A stretch of DNA of 64,000 nt, taken from NCBI GenBank assembly GCA_949130495.1, contig OX422214.1, positions 250,236,187 to 250,300,186 on the forward strand, in the 5' to 3' direction. A program made the position numbers and the translations under genes. The stretch is from Sambucus nigra. Lineage: Eukaryota; Streptophyta; Magnoliopsida; Dipsacales; Adoxaceae. Numbering within the stretch: the first letter of the stretch is position 1; every line of letters begins with the position of its first letter. Under the pieces are notes generated by a model. The model saw only the letters and a list, made by a program, of their open reading frames with translations, was not told where the DNA came from and searched no databases. This document shows positions 42,515-54,840 of the stretch, one piece after another.

Positions 42515-43702
42515 TCACGGGGGAGGGAAATGGGAAGAGCTGGGCGCGTCGGGGCCATAGGGGTCATGAAAATGTGATGGGAGTGGTTCATAAGGATCCC
42601 CTAGGCGTCGGTAGATATCCGCTTGCCTTCGAGCCGCCCGATTCTGATCTCGTTGGTAGTCGATCACAAAGGTGTCGAACTTGTTCTCAAATTTCTCGAA
42701 TCGGGTCTCAAGGGTGGACAACCGGGTCGAAATATCATTACCCGCCCACTCAAAGTCCGGGTCGTCCTCTTCGTCCGCCGACTCGTCGTCGGCGGCGACG
42801 TCACCCATCTCAACGTCCGCTTCGGCGGCCTCCTCGTCCGCCGACTCTTCCGAGGAAGCCTCTTCCTCGCTATCATGACCTCGCCGTGCCCGGATTATGG
42901 CGAGATGTTTGGCACTCTTAGTGCGAGTGCCTTGTCCAAAGGGACCGGGAATCCGGGTGCGGTCGATAGGGGCCTCAATGCTGGCGTCTAGGAGGATAGA
43001 CGTGATCAGACGGGCATAGGGCAAAGGGGCGGTGCCCTTCTCATCCAAAGAAGCGGCGATGATGTCGGCGTACAATGTGCGGGCCAAATGGATGGTGGTT
43101 TGAGGATCAAAGAGATGGTAGGTTAAGGTGGCCTGCCGAGGCCTCATGGCGGAATCGTTGGACGTTTGAAGGATGTTGGCGCATACGATTTGGAAAGTGA
43201 GGCGCGCCGTTTCATTGAGTCGTCCAACCGCGACGGTTTGGCCCGTCCAAGCCACGTTTGGAGCAATGCGCTCCATGATGACGTTCTTAGCGACCGGAGG
43301 AACGTTCCGTGGATAGGTGTAGTCTTGGGGGTCCGGAACGCCAAAGGTGGCCAATTTGGCCGTGAGGATGGCTAAGGAGAAGGGAATGACCATCCCATCG
43401 ACGTAAGCTTGGGCCTCAAATTGGTCCATCCGCACGAGTGTGCCATAGAATAAGCGGACTTCGGAAGCCCACACGGCGTCATGGGGTTCGTTAAGGAAAC
43501 GACACCACCCCCGAGCCATGAATAGGGTCGTGACAGAATTGGGCAGCGCGTTCCATTGGACCGCGCGCTCCATATGTAGTTTGCGGTTTGACCCGAAAAA
43601 GTTGGTGCACCATCGCTCCTCTTGGCGGGAGCGGAACTCGTTGCTCCTGGAGTGTAGGATGTCGGTGGATGCGTATTTGGTGGGAGGAGCACGGGGGGCC
43701 AT
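42515..43702 (-). CDS. Athila downstream ORF (env-position, putative plant transposon protein)
   Basis: An intact 395-aa frame in the position of the env-like gene of Athila elements, 3' of pol. It opens MAPRAPPTKYASTDILHSRS, then ERAVQWNALPNSVTTLFMAR and WASEVRLFYGTLVRMDQFEA, the pattern of the putative plant transposon protein domain (PF20167 type). A central region VNARLTFQIVC...RQATLTYHLFDPQTT follows. An acidic stretch of Glu/Asp/Ala lies at about 277-316, and a coiled segment STRLSTLETRFEKFENKFD near the C-terminus. No signal peptide or membrane helix is visible, so it is not a recognisable envelope protein. A TATA-like box about 100 bp upstream (43798-43808) could drive it separately. 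Confidence 0.8.
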   Translation of the reverse strand: MAPRAPPTKYASTDILHSRSNEFRSRQEERWCTNFFGSNRKLHMERAVQWNALPNSVTTLFMARGWCRFLNEPHDAVWASEVRLFYGTLVRMDQFEAQAYVDGMVIPFSLAILTAKLATFGVPDPQDYTYPRNVPPVAKNVIMERIAPNVAWTGQTVAVGRLNETARLTFQIVCANILQTSNDSAMRPRQATLTYHLFDPQTTIHLARTLYADIIAASLDEKGTAPLPYARLITSILLDASIEAPIDRTRIPGPFGQGTRTKSAKHLAIIRARRGHDSEEEASSEESADEEAAEADVEMGDVAADDESADEEDDPDFEWAGNDISTRLSTLETRFEKFENKFDTFVIDYQRDQNRAARRQADIYRRLGDPYEPLPSHFHDPYGPDAPSSSHFPPP

Positions 43703-43797
43703 GGAGACTAGGCAGAGAGAAGGAACTGAAGAAATCTGTAGAGAGAGGGGAGAGAAGTGGTGTTTGAGGTGTGAAGAGAAGGGGAGGGGGTAGGGTT

Positions 43798-43808
43798 GTA
43801 TTTATAGT
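43798..43808 (-). promoter_or_regulatory. TATA-like box upstream of the Athila downstream ORF
   Basis: CACTATAAATACA on the minus strand, about 100 nt before the ATG at 43702, at a typical distance for a plant core promoter plus short leader. Function is an inference. Confidence 0.4.
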
Positions 43809-44358
43809 GGAGGGGAGGGGAGTTGGAGGGAAATGGATGTGGAGGGAAAAGGGTTTTGGAGGGAAAGGGATGTATGGGGGTGTGGGAAACCGAAATGGGG
43901 GGAAGGGTGGCTATTGGGGAGAAGGGGGGTGCATGGGAAGAAGAGATTCAACGAATCTGCAGAAGGCGGACCGGTCCGGTCCAGGGGCGGACCGATCCGG
44001 GTCTTTAATTTTCAGGAAATTCGACAGGCGAACCGGTCCGGCTTGAAATTAAAGGAACCGGTCCGGCTTGGGGATTTCAGGCTGGAATTTCCCCGAAGCT
44101 GGATTTCAACCTCTCTTCCTCGAAATATTATACTCTTAAAACGCGCTCCTCTCCAACTATAGACTAAGGACCTCTCAACATCACCGGTCACCCGAATTGC
44201 TCAAAATCCCGAACCTGCACATGCTAACCCTGAATGTACCAAAATCCTAACGACACTCACTAACACACACGACACACACGACTCTCACCCCATACGCGTC
44301 GGGGGTGCGACGACCTAACGGAAACAGTTCACTCTACCCCGTAAACGGGGTCCGACAA

Positions 44359-47300
44359 CTAAACGGTGTCGACTTCCTCTTCGCACGCCTCAAGATATGG
44401 CTTTAGGCGTTGTCCATTCACTTTGAATGTAGTTCCCCCTTTTAAATCTTCTAATTCGACAGCTCCGTGGGGGAAAACATTCTTGACAACAAACGGGCCA
44501 GACCATTGCGACCGCAACTTGCCCGGAAAGAGATGAAGCCGAGAGTTGTAGAGAAGAACTTTTTGCCCGGGAATAAACTCTTTGCGTCGGATGATGCTAT
44601 CGTGAGCGAGTTTCATCCTTTCTTTGGCAATTTTGGCATTCTCATACGCATCATTGCGTATCTCCTCTAACTCATTTATTTGAAGCTTGCGAGCTTCACC
44701 GGCTTTATCCATGGCATAATTGAGCTCCTTAATTGCCCAATACGCTTTGTGTTCTAACTCCACGGGGAGATGGCAAGGCTTGCCATACACGAAGCGGAAA
44801 GGGGACATGCCAAGCTGATTTTTGTATGCGGTGCGATAGGCACATAGCGAATCGTTCAGTCTAATTGACCAATCTTTCCGGTTAGGATTGACGGTCTTCT
44901 CGAGAATGTTCTTGATCTCACGATTCGCTAGTTCGGCCTGCCCATTTGTTTGTGGGTGATACGTCGTTCCAACCTTGTGGACGACGCCATACTTTCTCAT
45001 GAGCTTCTCAAATGGCCTATTGCGAAAGTGCGTGCCATTGTCGCTAATTATTGCTTTCGGTGCGCCGAAGCGAGAAAGTATGTGTTCCTGTAGGAACTTT
45101 ATCACCACCTTACTGTCATTAGTCTTAGTAGCTATAGCTTCTACCCATTTAGAAACGTAGTCTACCGCGACTAGGATGTATAGGAAACCAAAGGATGGGG
45201 GGAAGGGACCCATGAAGTCAATACCCCAACAATCGAATATCTCAATGATGAGTATGGGGGTAAGGGGCATTATGTCGCGGCGAGAGATGGCTCCCATTCG
45301 TTGGCACCTATTACATGACTTGCAAGCGTCATTTGCATCCCGGAAGATTGTGGGCCAATAGAGGCCGCATTGCAGAATTTTAGCGGCCGTCTTTTTCGCT
45401 GAAAAGTGGCCTCCACATGCTTCTGAATGACAAAACTGGATGACCTTTGGAATCTCGTCATCTGGTACACATCGTCGGATGATTTGGTCGACGCAGTATT
45501 TAAAGAGTAAGGGATCATCGTAGAAGAACATGCGCGACCAAGTAAGAAACCTCTTCTTATCTTGCGGTGTCCAATCGGGAGGGACGGCTCCCGTGACAAG
45601 ATAGTTCACTATGTCCGCAAACCAGGGATATGAAGAAGTAGAAAAGAGTTGCTCATCCGGAAAATACTCGTCTATGGGTATGGGATCACTAGGTACGTCG
45701 GACGAAAGCCGAGACAAATGGTCGGCCACGACGTTTTCTACTCCTTTCTTATCTTTGATAGAGAGATTGAACTCTTGTAGGAGTAGGATCCACCTTATGA
45801 GGCGCGGCTTGGCGTCTTTCTTCGCAAGTAGATACTTTAAAGCCGCGTGGTCGGTGAAGACAATTATAGGAGAACCAATGAGATACGATCTGAACTTATC
45901 AAGGGCAAAGACTACTGCTAGCAACTCCTTCTCCGTGGTAGAGTAGTTGAGTTGAGGTCCGGTAAGGGTCCGGCTAGCGTAGTAGATGACATGAGCTTGT
46001 TTATCTTGACGTTGGCCCAAAACGGCCCCAATCGCGTAATCGCTTGCATCACACATGAGTTCGAATGGTAAAGACCAATCCGGAACTTGCATGATGGGAG
46101 CGGACATGAGCATGTTCTTTAATTTGTCAAAGGAGCTTTGGCATGCCTCGGTCCACTCAAACGGGTTATCCTTCATGAGAAGGTTGCTTAAGGGTCTAGC
46201 GATAGCGCTAAAGTCCTTAATGAACCTGCGATAAAACCCGGCGTGACCCAAGAATGAGCGCACGTCTTTAAGCGATCTCGGTGGGGGAAGGTCAACTATG
46301 ACATCTATCTTAGCCCTATCAACCTCTATGCCTTTAGATGATACTATGTGGCCAAGAACTATTCCTTCAGTGACCATGAAATGACACTTTTCCCAATTCA
46401 GCACTAAGTTCTTCTCCACACACCTAGCAAGTACTTGCTCCAATTTTTCTAGACAAAGATCGAAAGAGGTGCCAAAAACGCTGAAATCGTCCATGAACAC
46501 CTCGAGTCCTCTTTTGACCATGTCACTAAATAAGCTCAACATGCACCGTTGAAAAGTCGCGGGTGCATTACACAAGCCGAATGGCATACGTTTGTAGGCA
46601 AACGTACCAAAAGGACAAGTGAACGTCGTCTTCTCTTGGTCAAGTACATCTACCTCAATCTGGTTATATCCGGAATAACCATCAAGGAAGCAATAATATG
46701 GGTGGCCCGCAACTCTCTCAAGCATTTGATCAATGAATGGCAAGGGGAAATGATCTTTTCTTGTTCCCGCATTGAGTTTCCGGTAATCAATGCAAACACG
46801 CCAACCGGTGGTGGTGCGTTGGGGAACAAGCTCTCCCTTAGCATTCTCAATCACAGTCATACCCGACTTCTTCGGGACGACTTGAATAGGACTCACCCAT
46901 TTGCTATCCGAGATTGGGTAGATAATCCCGGCATCTAATAGTTTAATGATCTCGGTTCTCACATCTTCTTTCATGTTGGGGTTCAGTCTTCTTTGCATTT
47001 CTCTAGAGGGTTTGACATCCTCTTCGAGGTGAATCTTGTGGGTGCAAATCAGAGGACTTATCCCCTTCAAATCAGCTATACACCAACCAAAAGCACTTAG
47101 GTGCTTCCTCAAAATTTTTAACAACTTACCCTCCTGCTCGTCGTCTAGGCTAGAGGAGATAACAACAGGAAATGTCTCATCCTCTCCTAAGTATGCATAT
47201 TTGATATGGGAGGGGAGTTTCTTTAATTCAAGAGTTGGAAACTTCTCGTCGGAGGGAACAACGCGTGTATCCCGTGGTGGTAACTCCTCGAATCTAGAAA

Positions 47301-49941
47301 CCCAATTCACATCTCTCGCGTCCTCGTCCGACGCTCTCTCATCGAGTAACTCTCTTAATTCCCCAATCTCCCTCTCATACTCAGTATACGTCCCCGCACT
47401 CTCATTGCTCGAAACCAGACAGGATCCTAAGGCATCGCCACAGCAATTCTCCTCAATGTACTCCTCTACTATCTCATCTATGAGACTCACCGCGTGAATA
47501 TCATCTTCTTCTCCCGTATGTTGGGCAATATTGAAGATGTTGGTCTCCAATGTCATATTCCCAAAAGTGAGCTGCATTCGCCCATTCCTTGTGTTGATAA
47601 TAGCGTTAGCTGTCGCTAAAAACGGGCGTCCGAGAATGATGGGAACATGATTGGTCGAGATTAAGGAGGGCTCCGTGTCCCAAATGACAAAGTTTACCGG
47701 GAAGTAGAAAGTGTCAACTTGAACGATCACGTCCTCTACTACACCTCGTGGGACCTTCACAGTTCGATCCGCTAGTTGGAGAGTGATTCTTGTGGGCTTG
47801 AGGTCGCCCAAATCAAGTTGCCTATAGATGGAGTAAGGGAGGATATTGACACTTGCTCCCAAGTCTAGTAAGGATTTTTCAATTTTGTTCTCTCCAATGA
47901 TGCAGGAAATGGTGGGTGCACCGGGATCTTTGAATTTAGGAGGGAGCTCATTGAGTAGGATGGAGCTCACGTTCTGTGCTAGGAAGACATTCTTCTTTAC
48001 TTTCATCTTCCTTTTTACCGTCAACAAATCTTTGATGACTTTTTCATAAGCTGGAATTTGTTTGATGGCATCGAGGAATGGTAAATTCAGCTTTACCTGC
48101 TTTAGTATTTCTAGCACGTCATCACGTGGGTTTCCTTTCTGGGAAGGAATCAACCTTTGAGGAAACGGTGCTGCGGAGGGTGGTTTCACAACTACCTCGG
48201 GCTCACTAGTGTCATCTTTATCACTCTCATTTGAGGTGACATCTTCGGCCTCTTTCGTGCCGGGCGAAATCACCTTATCTTTGGTTGTGTCGTGTGGGGG
48301 AGGTGATAAATCAACGACTCTCCCACTACGAAGAGTGGTCACAGCTTGACATTGCTCCTGATGATCAGTAGAAGTGGAGCTAACACTAGTTTGACCTTGG
48401 GGAGGTCTTTGGCCCTGGGCAGGAAACTTGCCCTTTTCTTGAACGCTCAACGAGGATTGAATTTTGGACAGATTTGCATTTATGTCGCCAATTAGACGAT
48501 CATACTTGGCATTGGTTGCGGTCTGGCTAGTGATGAATTGATTCATCGTATCCTCGAGAGTTCTCCGCTGTGGTGGGATATAATTTCCATGGGGTGGCGG
48601 TGCTTGCACATGACTTTGCATGTGTGGAGCTTGTTGAAATTGTTGTCGAGGAGGAGGGGCAACATGCGAAGAAGGGTTCATTGCAGCATGTTGTTGCCCG
48701 TAGCTAAATCCGGGATGATTTTTCCACGAAGGGTTGTATGAAGTCCCGTGCGGGGCACCGAAATTACCCTTAAAGCCTCCTATACCACTAACTTTCTCCT
48801 GCAACATTACTTTGCAGGCGGGTATCGTCGGGCATTCCTCAGTTGAATGTCCCGCCTCACAAATTGCACAAACCTTTTCAACGGGATTCTTGATAGATCC
48901 AACTACCTCGCATAAATCTCGAAATCCTTTCTCAAGGGAGTCCAATCGACAGTCCGACATAGAGGTCTTATCTACATGGTGTAGGACGGACGCCGATGGA
49001 GTGGTGGTCGCTTGATGATTTCGATTCTGAGCATTAGGATCAGAAATATCCCAAGATTGGGTAGTCTCGGCGACATACCTCAGGTGAAGCTCAGCATCGT
49101 GGCAATCTAGTTCGATAAACGGACCACTACCCATGGTTTCAATGAGTTGCTTGGAGTTAAGGTTCAACCCATTATAGAGGAAGGAAATGATTTGGGCTGT
49201 ATCAAATCCATGATGGGGGCACGAAGCAGTTAACTCATTGAAACGCTCATAACATCGATGGAATGGCTCATTATCCAATTGCCTGAACGATTGAATTTGA
49301 GCCTTTATGGAGATTGTTCGATGTGGTGGAAAGAACTTCTTGAGAAATCTGGATTGTAACTCGTTCCAAGATGGAATCGAGCTCGGAGGTAAAGACCATA
49401 GCCAGGTCTTAGCTTTATCTTTTAACGAGAATGGGAAGAGTTTGAGGCGAATCACCTCTTGTGTGCAAGTTTGATCATTAAGGGTATCACACACGTCCTC
49501 AAATTCCCGTATATGCAGGTATGCCTTTTCTGAATCCATACCGTGATAGTGTGGTAGCATCTGGATCATCCCATTTTTGAATCGGAACTGCCCGGCATTA
49601 TACGGGAGTATAATGCATCCCGGAGTGACAGTGCGCTCGGGATATAAGAATTCTCTCAACGGGCGGTACAGAGGCTCTTCCTCACCGGTAGTTGCATTAC
49701 TATGCTGCGACATCTCTATCTCACTAGACGATTCGGTGCTCTCACTGGGTGTGTACGACGTGTGTCCTACGAAGGAGAAAGGAGTGTTGCTAGAGATTGA
49801 GTGTGACGGTGTGGGAGGTGGGATCCAGAACTGTGGGGCTTGTGGAGTGTGGGGACTATCAGGATTATACTCACCAAGTGGATTTTCGTGAATGCTGGTT
49901 GAAGTATTGTGGGGTGTGGGAGTGGTTTCAGAATTTTGCAT
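44359..49941 (-). CDS. Athila gag-pol polyprotein, 1860 aa, uninterrupted
   Basis: One open frame. Gag core at about 110-300 ([60 protein letters not shown]). CCHC-like knuckle [14 protein letters not shown] near 357. Aspartic protease [14 protein letters not shown] near 692, with the DLGAS form usual in Athila. Reverse transcriptase at about 1000-1180 with [11 protein letters not shown] and catalytic FMDDF near 1148. RNase H with [12 protein letters not shown] near 1295. Integrase with an HHCC-type zinc region ([14 protein letters not shown]...CKSCNRCQ) and DDE residues in WGIDFMG (1572), SDNGTHF (1634) and ANREIK (1672). The C-terminal domain carries [20 protein letters not shown]. All catalytic motifs are present. 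The ATG is the first in frame, about 150 bp from the PBS. Confidence 0.95.
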   Translation of the reverse strand: MQNSETTPTPHNTSTSIHENPLGEYNPDSPHTPQAPQFWIPPPTPSHSISSNTPFSFVGHTSYTPSESTESSSEIEMSQHSNATTGEEEPLYRPLREFLYPERTVTPGCIILPYNAGQFRFKNGMIQMLPHYHGMDSEKAYLHIREFEDVCDTLNDQTCTQEVIRLKLFPFSLKDKAKTWLWSLPPSSIPSWNELQSRFLKKFFPPHRTISIKAQIQSFRQLDNEPFHRCYERFNELTASCPHHGFDTAQIISFLYNGLNLNSKQLIETMGSGPFIELDCHDAELHLRYVAETTQSWDISDPNAQNRNHQATTTPSASVLHHVDKTSMSDCRLDSLEKGFRDLCEVVGSIKNPVEKVCAICEAGHSTEECPTIPACKVMLQEKVSGIGGFKGNFGAPHGTSYNPSWKNHPGFSYGQQHAAMNPSSHVAPPPRQQFQQAPHMQSHVQAPPPHGNYIPPQRRTLEDTMNQFITSQTATNAKYDRLIGDINANLSKIQSSLSVQEKGKFPAQGQRPPQGQTSVSSTSTDHQEQCQAVTTLRSGRVVDLSPPPHDTTKDKVISPGTKEAEDVTSNESDKDDTSEPEVVVKPPSAAPFPQRLIPSQKGNPRDDVLEILKQVKLNLPFLDAIKQIPAYEKVIKDLLTVKRKMKVKKNVFLAQNVSSILLNELPPKFKDPGAPTISCIIGENKIEKSLLDLGASVNILPYSIYRQLDLGDLKPTRITLQLADRTVKVPRGVVEDVIVQVDTFYFPVNFVIWDTEPSLISTNHVPIILGRPFLATANAIINTRNGRMQLTFGNMTLETNIFNIAQHTGEEDDIHAVSLIDEIVEEYIEENCCGDALGSCLVSSNESAGTYTEYEREIGELRELLDERASDEDARDVNWVSRFEELPPRDTRVVPSDEKFPTLELKKLPSHIKYAYLGEDETFPVVISSSLDDEQEGKLLKILRKHLSAFGWCIADLKGISPLICTHKIHLEEDVKPSREMQRRLNPNMKEDVRTEIIKLLDAGIIYPISDSKWVSPIQVVPKKSGMTVIENAKGELVPQRTTTGWRVCIDYRKLNAGTRKDHFPLPFIDQMLERVAGHPYYCFLDGYSGYNQIEVDVLDQEKTTFTCPFGTFAYKRMPFGLCNAPATFQRCMLSLFSDMVKRGLEVFMDDFSVFGTSFDLCLEKLEQVLARCVEKNLVLNWEKCHFMVTEGIVLGHIVSSKGIEVDRAKIDVIVDLPPPRSLKDVRSFLGHAGFYRRFIKDFSAIARPLSNLLMKDNPFEWTEACQSSFDKLKNMLMSAPIMQVPDWSLPFELMCDASDYAIGAVLGQRQDKQAHVIYYASRTLTGPQLNYSTTEKELLAVVFALDKFRSYLIGSPIIVFTDHAALKYLLAKKDAKPRLIRWILLLQEFNLSIKDKKGVENVVADHLSRLSSDVPSDPIPIDEYFPDEQLFSTSSYPWFADIVNYLVTGAVPPDWTPQDKKRFLTWSRMFFYDDPLLFKYCVDQIIRRCVPDDEIPKVIQFCHSEACGGHFSAKKTAAKILQCGLYWPTIFRDANDACKSCNRCQRMGAISRRDIMPLTPILIIEIFDCWGIDFMGPFPPSFGFLYILVAVDYVSKWVEAIATKTNDSKVVIKFLQEHILSRFGAPKAIISDNGTHFRNRPFEKLMRKYGVVHKVGTTYHPQTNGQAELANREIKNILEKTVNPNRKDWSIRLNDSLCAYRTAYKNQLGMSPFRFVYGKPCHLPVELEHKAYWAIKELNYAMDKAGEARKLQINELEEIRNDAYENAKIAKERMKLAHDSIIRRKEFIPGQKVLLYNSRLHLFPGKLRSQWSGPFVVKNVFPHGAVELEDLKGGTTFKVNGQRLKPYLEACEEEVDTV

Positions 49942-50070
49942 TAAGTTTGTGAGAGATGGTGGTGAATCTTTTTGTGCTTTTTATATTTTTTTTTTGATTT
50001 TTTTTTTGAATTTTTGAATTTTTGGTCAAAGCTTTGGATTAACTCGATCTAATCCTAAGTCTACCTATTT

Positions 50071-50087
50071 CCCCGACAACGACGCCA
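50071..50087 (-). other. Athila primer-binding site
   Basis: On the minus strand TGGCGTCGTTGTCGGGG follows the 5' LTR end (TGTCA) after AGTTTT. It resembles the TGGCGCCGTTGCCGGGG site of Athila elements, complementary to tRNA-Asp, with C-to-T differences at two positions. Confidence 0.8.
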
Positions 50088-50093
50088 AAAACT

Positions 50094-51695
50094 TGACACG
50101 ACTCAGAATGTGTCTCTAAAGTGTGTACTCTCTAGGCTCAAGTGCAAGCCTGTCGTTCAAGTAATAATCCGACAAGTCGGGTATCGATCCTCAGGGAAAA
50201 AGGACAACGAACGTTGTGACGACGAGATAAGACTGAGGAATCCTAACGATGACTTTAAAAAGAAAAGAAAAGATTGATTTGGTTTTTGGGATTCGATTAC
50301 ACTAAATGCAATTATGAAAGTATAGTGAAAAATGCAGCTAACTAAAAGACCTAGATTAAGAATGAAGGATTGAATTGAACTTTTAAATGAGATGATGGAA
50401 AAATAGGACGGGAATACAATCCCCCAACCCTAGTGTATTGCAGTATAATATTAATCGTAAATTTATCTAATTAATTTGACCCGGAATTTAGTACTCCCAA
50501 GCATTACGTATACGAGGTTCAAGCCCGCGTCATACTTAATCAAAGGACGAGTAAATCAGTATCACGATAACGACACTCGAATTGTATTCTCAATCATCCC
50601 GGTTACCCAGGGGCAAACGAGATATTTAGACCTACAATTGTTGTGTCCCTACGCAATACGGTCAAAATTAATTACTAAATTTAGAGGATTAACTTTATAC
50701 GTGCAATGACTACATCAGGTTGGGTTTATGTAACCCGACCTTAGAAATCTAGCCGGACATACCGAAAATGATGAAAACAGTGTTAAACATGCAAGTATTC
50801 ATGCTTAATCTAGAGACAATTGATGGAATACTGTAGAATAGAATCACAAAGAAGAAACAACTTACTAAAATTACCCAAAGAACAATTGCAGCAATGAATA
50901 AACTTGATGATCACACAAACTTTGAATAAACCTTCAATCCTTGAATAAAACTGGAAATTGTATCTACAGCTAGGGTTTGTGGAAGAAAATGAGAAATTAA
51001 AATTAACTCCCCACCTTCTAGCCTCCTTTACAACGAAAATAATTCGGGTTTTTTATACCCTACATGAAATTCCAAGAGGTTGAGTATAAGTCGGAGTCTT
51101 TAGAGGAGAATCAGAAAACAATATCTCGATGGGCGGACCGGTCCGGTCCTTAGGCGGATCGGTCTGCCTCTAAAGGGGATCGGTTCTTTTATTTTCCAGG
51201 CGGACCGGTCCGGGGCGGACCGGTTCTTTTAATTTTTGTGCTCTTCGGTTTGCCTTCGGTTCGCAGTCCTCTGGAGTTTGCAGGGCGGACCGGTCCGGGT
51301 TGAGGGCGGACCGGTCTGCCTATTTGACTTTTCTCTCAAACTTTGACTGTCCATATCTTTTGCTCCGGGTATCCGATTGAGGTGCCGTTTCTTCCAAGGT
51401 GCTTGTGAGGATGATACCTTCAACTTCTCTTTAGGTACCTCATCCTGATTCTGGGTAGAAATGACTCTTTTGCCCTTTTGAATTTTCTTGTTGACTTTTC
51501 TATTCTTCCGGTTTCCTTCTTCCATTTCTTGACATTAGATACCTGTAAAATCATAACGAAATACCAGAAACTCGGTGTACTTGTTAGGATACGTCAATAG
51601 CAAGATTATGAGATAAAGTCAATCCAATTACGTTGTTCGAGGTGATTAAAGTACCGAAATTAGGGGATAAATTAGGAAGAATTTATGCTTAATCA
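50094..51695 (-). repeat. Athila 5' LTR (right), complete
   Basis: 1602 bp, starting TGATTAAGCATAAATT and ending ...GAGTCGTGTCA on the minus strand. It matches the left LTR without indels at a constant offset of 10934. Confidence 0.94.
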
Positions 51696-54600
51696 CTATG
51701 AAACAGTGGAAGGAGATGTTCTCTACATGGAAAATTCATCTACTACTGCGGTTAAAGGCAAAGGGACAGTGGATATCGAATTCACTTCTGGGAAAATCCT
51801 TAGCCTCACCAATATTTTTCATGTTCCTGATGTTAGGAAAAAATTAGTTTCTGGAAGTCTTCTTAACAAATTTGGCTTTAAGCTTGTATTTGAGTCAAAC
51901 AAATTAATTCTGACTAAGAATGGTACCTTTGTAGGCAAAGGATATTTGTATGAGGGCATGTTTAAGCTCAATATCAATGAAAAAGATTCTTCTACTTATA
52001 TCGTTGATTGTCTTTCATTATGGCATAGTCGTTTAGGACATGTTAATACAAAGAAAATGCATTTCATGGTTAATTTAAATTTAATTCCTAAATATGAGAA
52101 TGATATGAATGAAAAGTGTAAAATATGCATGCAAACAAAAATAACAAGATTGCCTTTTCCAAAAATAGAAAAAACTACATCTTTGTTGCAATTAGTACAT
52201 AGTGATGTTTGTGATTTGCATGGAACACCTACTAGAGGTGGTAGTAAATATTTTGCTACATTTATCGATGACTTTTCAAAATATTGTTACGTATATCTTT
52301 TAAACTCCAAGGATGATGTGCTTAATAGATTTAAGACATACAAAAATGAAGTTGAAAATCAATTTGATTCTAAAATAAAATGTCTTAGATCTGATAGAGG
52401 TGGTGAATATCACTTTCCTCAATTTTGTGAAGATATGGGAATTATACATGAAATTACTGCACCTTATACACCACAACAAAATGGAGTAGCAGAAAGAAAA
52501 AATAGAACACTAACTGAAATGGTTAACGCTATGCTTTCTTATTCTGGTTTAAGTAAAGGGTTTTGGGGAGAAGCACTTTTAACTGCATGTCATATTCTGA
52601 ATAGAATACCTGTTAAAGATAATAAGAAAACTCCTTACGAATTATGGAAGAATAGAAAACCTAATTTAGGTTATCTTAAAGTTTGGGGTTGTAGAGCTAT
52701 TGTAAGACTACCTGAAACTAAGAGAAAGAAATTAGGAAGCAAAAGTGTTAAGTGTATTTTCATAGGTTATGCACAACATAGTAAAGCCTATAAATTTTTT
52801 GTTAGTGAACCTAATGATTCTGTTGAGGTAAATAAAATAATTGAATCGAGAGATGCAATTTTTTATGAACAAAGGTTTTCTTCTATTCCTATAATTAATA
52901 ATGAAAAATAAGTAAGCACTCCTTCACAGTTACCTGTAACTCCACCAGTAGAACAAGAAGAGATTAGAAAAAGTAAAAGACCTAGGAAAGAAAAAAACTT
53001 TGGTCCCGACTTTGTAGTCTATCTTGTTGAAGGAACTAGAGACACATCTTGTAATCAATATGCTTTGACTCTTAGCGTTGAAACAGACCCACAAACTTAT
53101 AGTGAGGCAATTAAGTCTGTAGATTCAGCATTTTGGAAAGAAGCTATAAATGATGAAATGGATTCAATATTGGGAAATAAAACTTGGAAGTTAGTAGATT
53201 TACCTCCTGGGTCTAAACCCATTAAGTGTAGATGGATTTTTAAAAAGAAAATGAAAATAGATGAAACAATTGATAAATTTAAGGCTAGATTGGTTGCTAA
53301 AGGTTTTACACAAAAAGAAGGAATTGATTATTTTGATACCTATGCACCTGTTGCTAGAACCGCCACTATTAGAATTTTAATTGCATTAGCATCTATATAT
53401 AATTTTGAGATTCATCAAATGGATGTGAAAACTGTCTTTTTAAATGGTGACTTAGAAGAAGAAATTTACATGGAAGGGTTTGTTATGCCTGGACAAGAAA
53501 ATAAAGTATGTAAACTTATTAAGTCCTTATATGGCCTAAAACAAGCACCTAAACAATGGCATGAAAAATTTGATAAAGTCATTATTTCTTATGGTTTTAA
53601 AATTCATGAATCTGATAAGTGTGTTTATAGTAAATTTGCTAATGGTAAAGGTGTGATCATTTGTTTATATGTAGATGACATGTTAATTCTTGGTACTGAT
53701 TTAGAAAGCATTAATAATACAAAGAGTTTTCTGTCTTCTAAATTTGATATGAAAGATATGGGTGTAGCTGATGTCATATTAGGAATGATAATAATAAGGA
53801 AAGATAAAAATATAATTCTCACTCAATCTCATTATGTTGAGAAAATTTTAAAGAAATTTAATTAGTTTGATTGCACACCTGTTAGTACACCTTTTGAACC
53901 ACAGCTAAAGATGATCCCTAATAATGGTAGAGCTATTTCACAATTGGAATATGCACGAGTAATTGGTAGTTTAATGTATGCCATGACATGTACTCGACCT
54001 GATATTGTTTATGGTTAAGGAATTCATTAATCGAAATTTCAGTTTGGCCAAAACCAATGCCTCCAATATCTATACATTGTGATAGTGAGTCTACACTTTC
54101 CAGAGATTATAGTAAAATGTACAATGGAAAATCTAGACATATTGGCCCAAGACATAGTTATGTCAGACAAATGATTAGAGATAGTGTAATCACAGTGAAT
54201 TATGTAAAATCAAGTCAAAATTTAGCAGATCCTTTTACAAAAGGTCTTGCAAGAGGACTGGTGTCTAAGACATCAATAGGGATGGGACTAAAGCCCATTA
54301 ATAATAATCACTCTTGATGGAAAATCAACTTGAAACTTGATATATTCAAGTCTCAAGTTCAATGATCAAAGTACATCATACGACGTGATTGTAAGCACTA
54401 TAAAATTTAACATCCCAAGGATAAGTGCTTAGAACATGTAATGAATAATGAAAGAGGATGAGTTTAACCTTAATAGATTTATGGTGTTTTAAGTTACATG
54501 GACACCTATGATAATCTACCTATATGAGTGTGGAAGTGGTGCCGCTTCCTATGAGAATTGGTCTTGACTCTAAAGCACTCATGAAATCAAGGTACAGACA

Positions 54601-54836
54601 CAAGGCCTAATACACGTGTCGGCTTATATGGATAATCAGTGACTAAAAGATTTGTGTGTGAAGACAAATCCGGATAATCAATATAGATTGATAGTTCAAA
54701 GACAAGTCTACTATACTTTCATGGTTAACTTTGACGAACCTTCACAGGGTATTTGTTCAAGTCGTGAGACACCAATGCTTATACACAGTCTTACAGACAA
54801 TCAAAGATTTACAAAACTTATTTTGAAAATGGTGGA
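51696..54836 (+). pseudogene. Copia pol remnant: integrase, reverse transcriptase, part of RNase H
   Basis: The frame enters in the late protease/pre-integrase region (HYETVEGDVLYMENSS, HVPDVRKKLVSGSLL). Then GAG-pre-integrase (LWHSRLGHVNTKKMHF, CKICMQTK) and integrase DDE (VHSDVCD, RSDRGGEY, AERKNRTL). A stop at 52909 ends the first open piece. The reverse transcriptase (53065-53865) has WIFKKKMK, RLVAKGFTQKEGIDYFDTYA, QMDVKTVFLNGDLEEEIYM, SLYGLKQAPKQW and catalytic YVDDM. A stop at 53863 follows. After TRPDIVYG (54010) much of RNase H is deleted; DSESTLSRDYSKMYNGKSRH and QNLADPFTKGLARG (to 54317) are its end. Gag is absent. 54318-54840 is the non-coding 3' region. Confidence 0.88.
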
Positions 54837-54840
54837 GGAA

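Larger units (their letters stand above)
39169..51695 (-). mobile_element. Athila-type Gypsy retrotransposon, young and nearly intact (12.5 kb)
   Basis: LTRs at 39169-40761 (3' LTR in element orientation) and 50094-51695 (5' LTR). By eye they differ at 8 of 1593 aligned positions with no indel, so insertion is recent. PBS and polypurine tract are present. Gag-pol is one open frame of 1860 aa, with a separate 395-aa ORF downstream, the layout of the Athila lineage. It is nested in the Copia element. The outer end of the left LTR lacks 9 bp and no target duplication is found. Confidence 0.93.

Noticed and set aside
42574..43375. Plus-strand Arg-rich frames opposite the Athila second ORF
   Set aside because: Antisense shadows of the acidic, GC-rich stretch in the recognised minus-strand ORF.
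39169..51695. Reading the Athila with its extra ORF as an integrated virus
   Set aside because: Domain order, PBS and LTR structure are those of the plant Athila lineage; the extra ORF shows no signal peptide or membrane segment, so there is no basis for a viral call.
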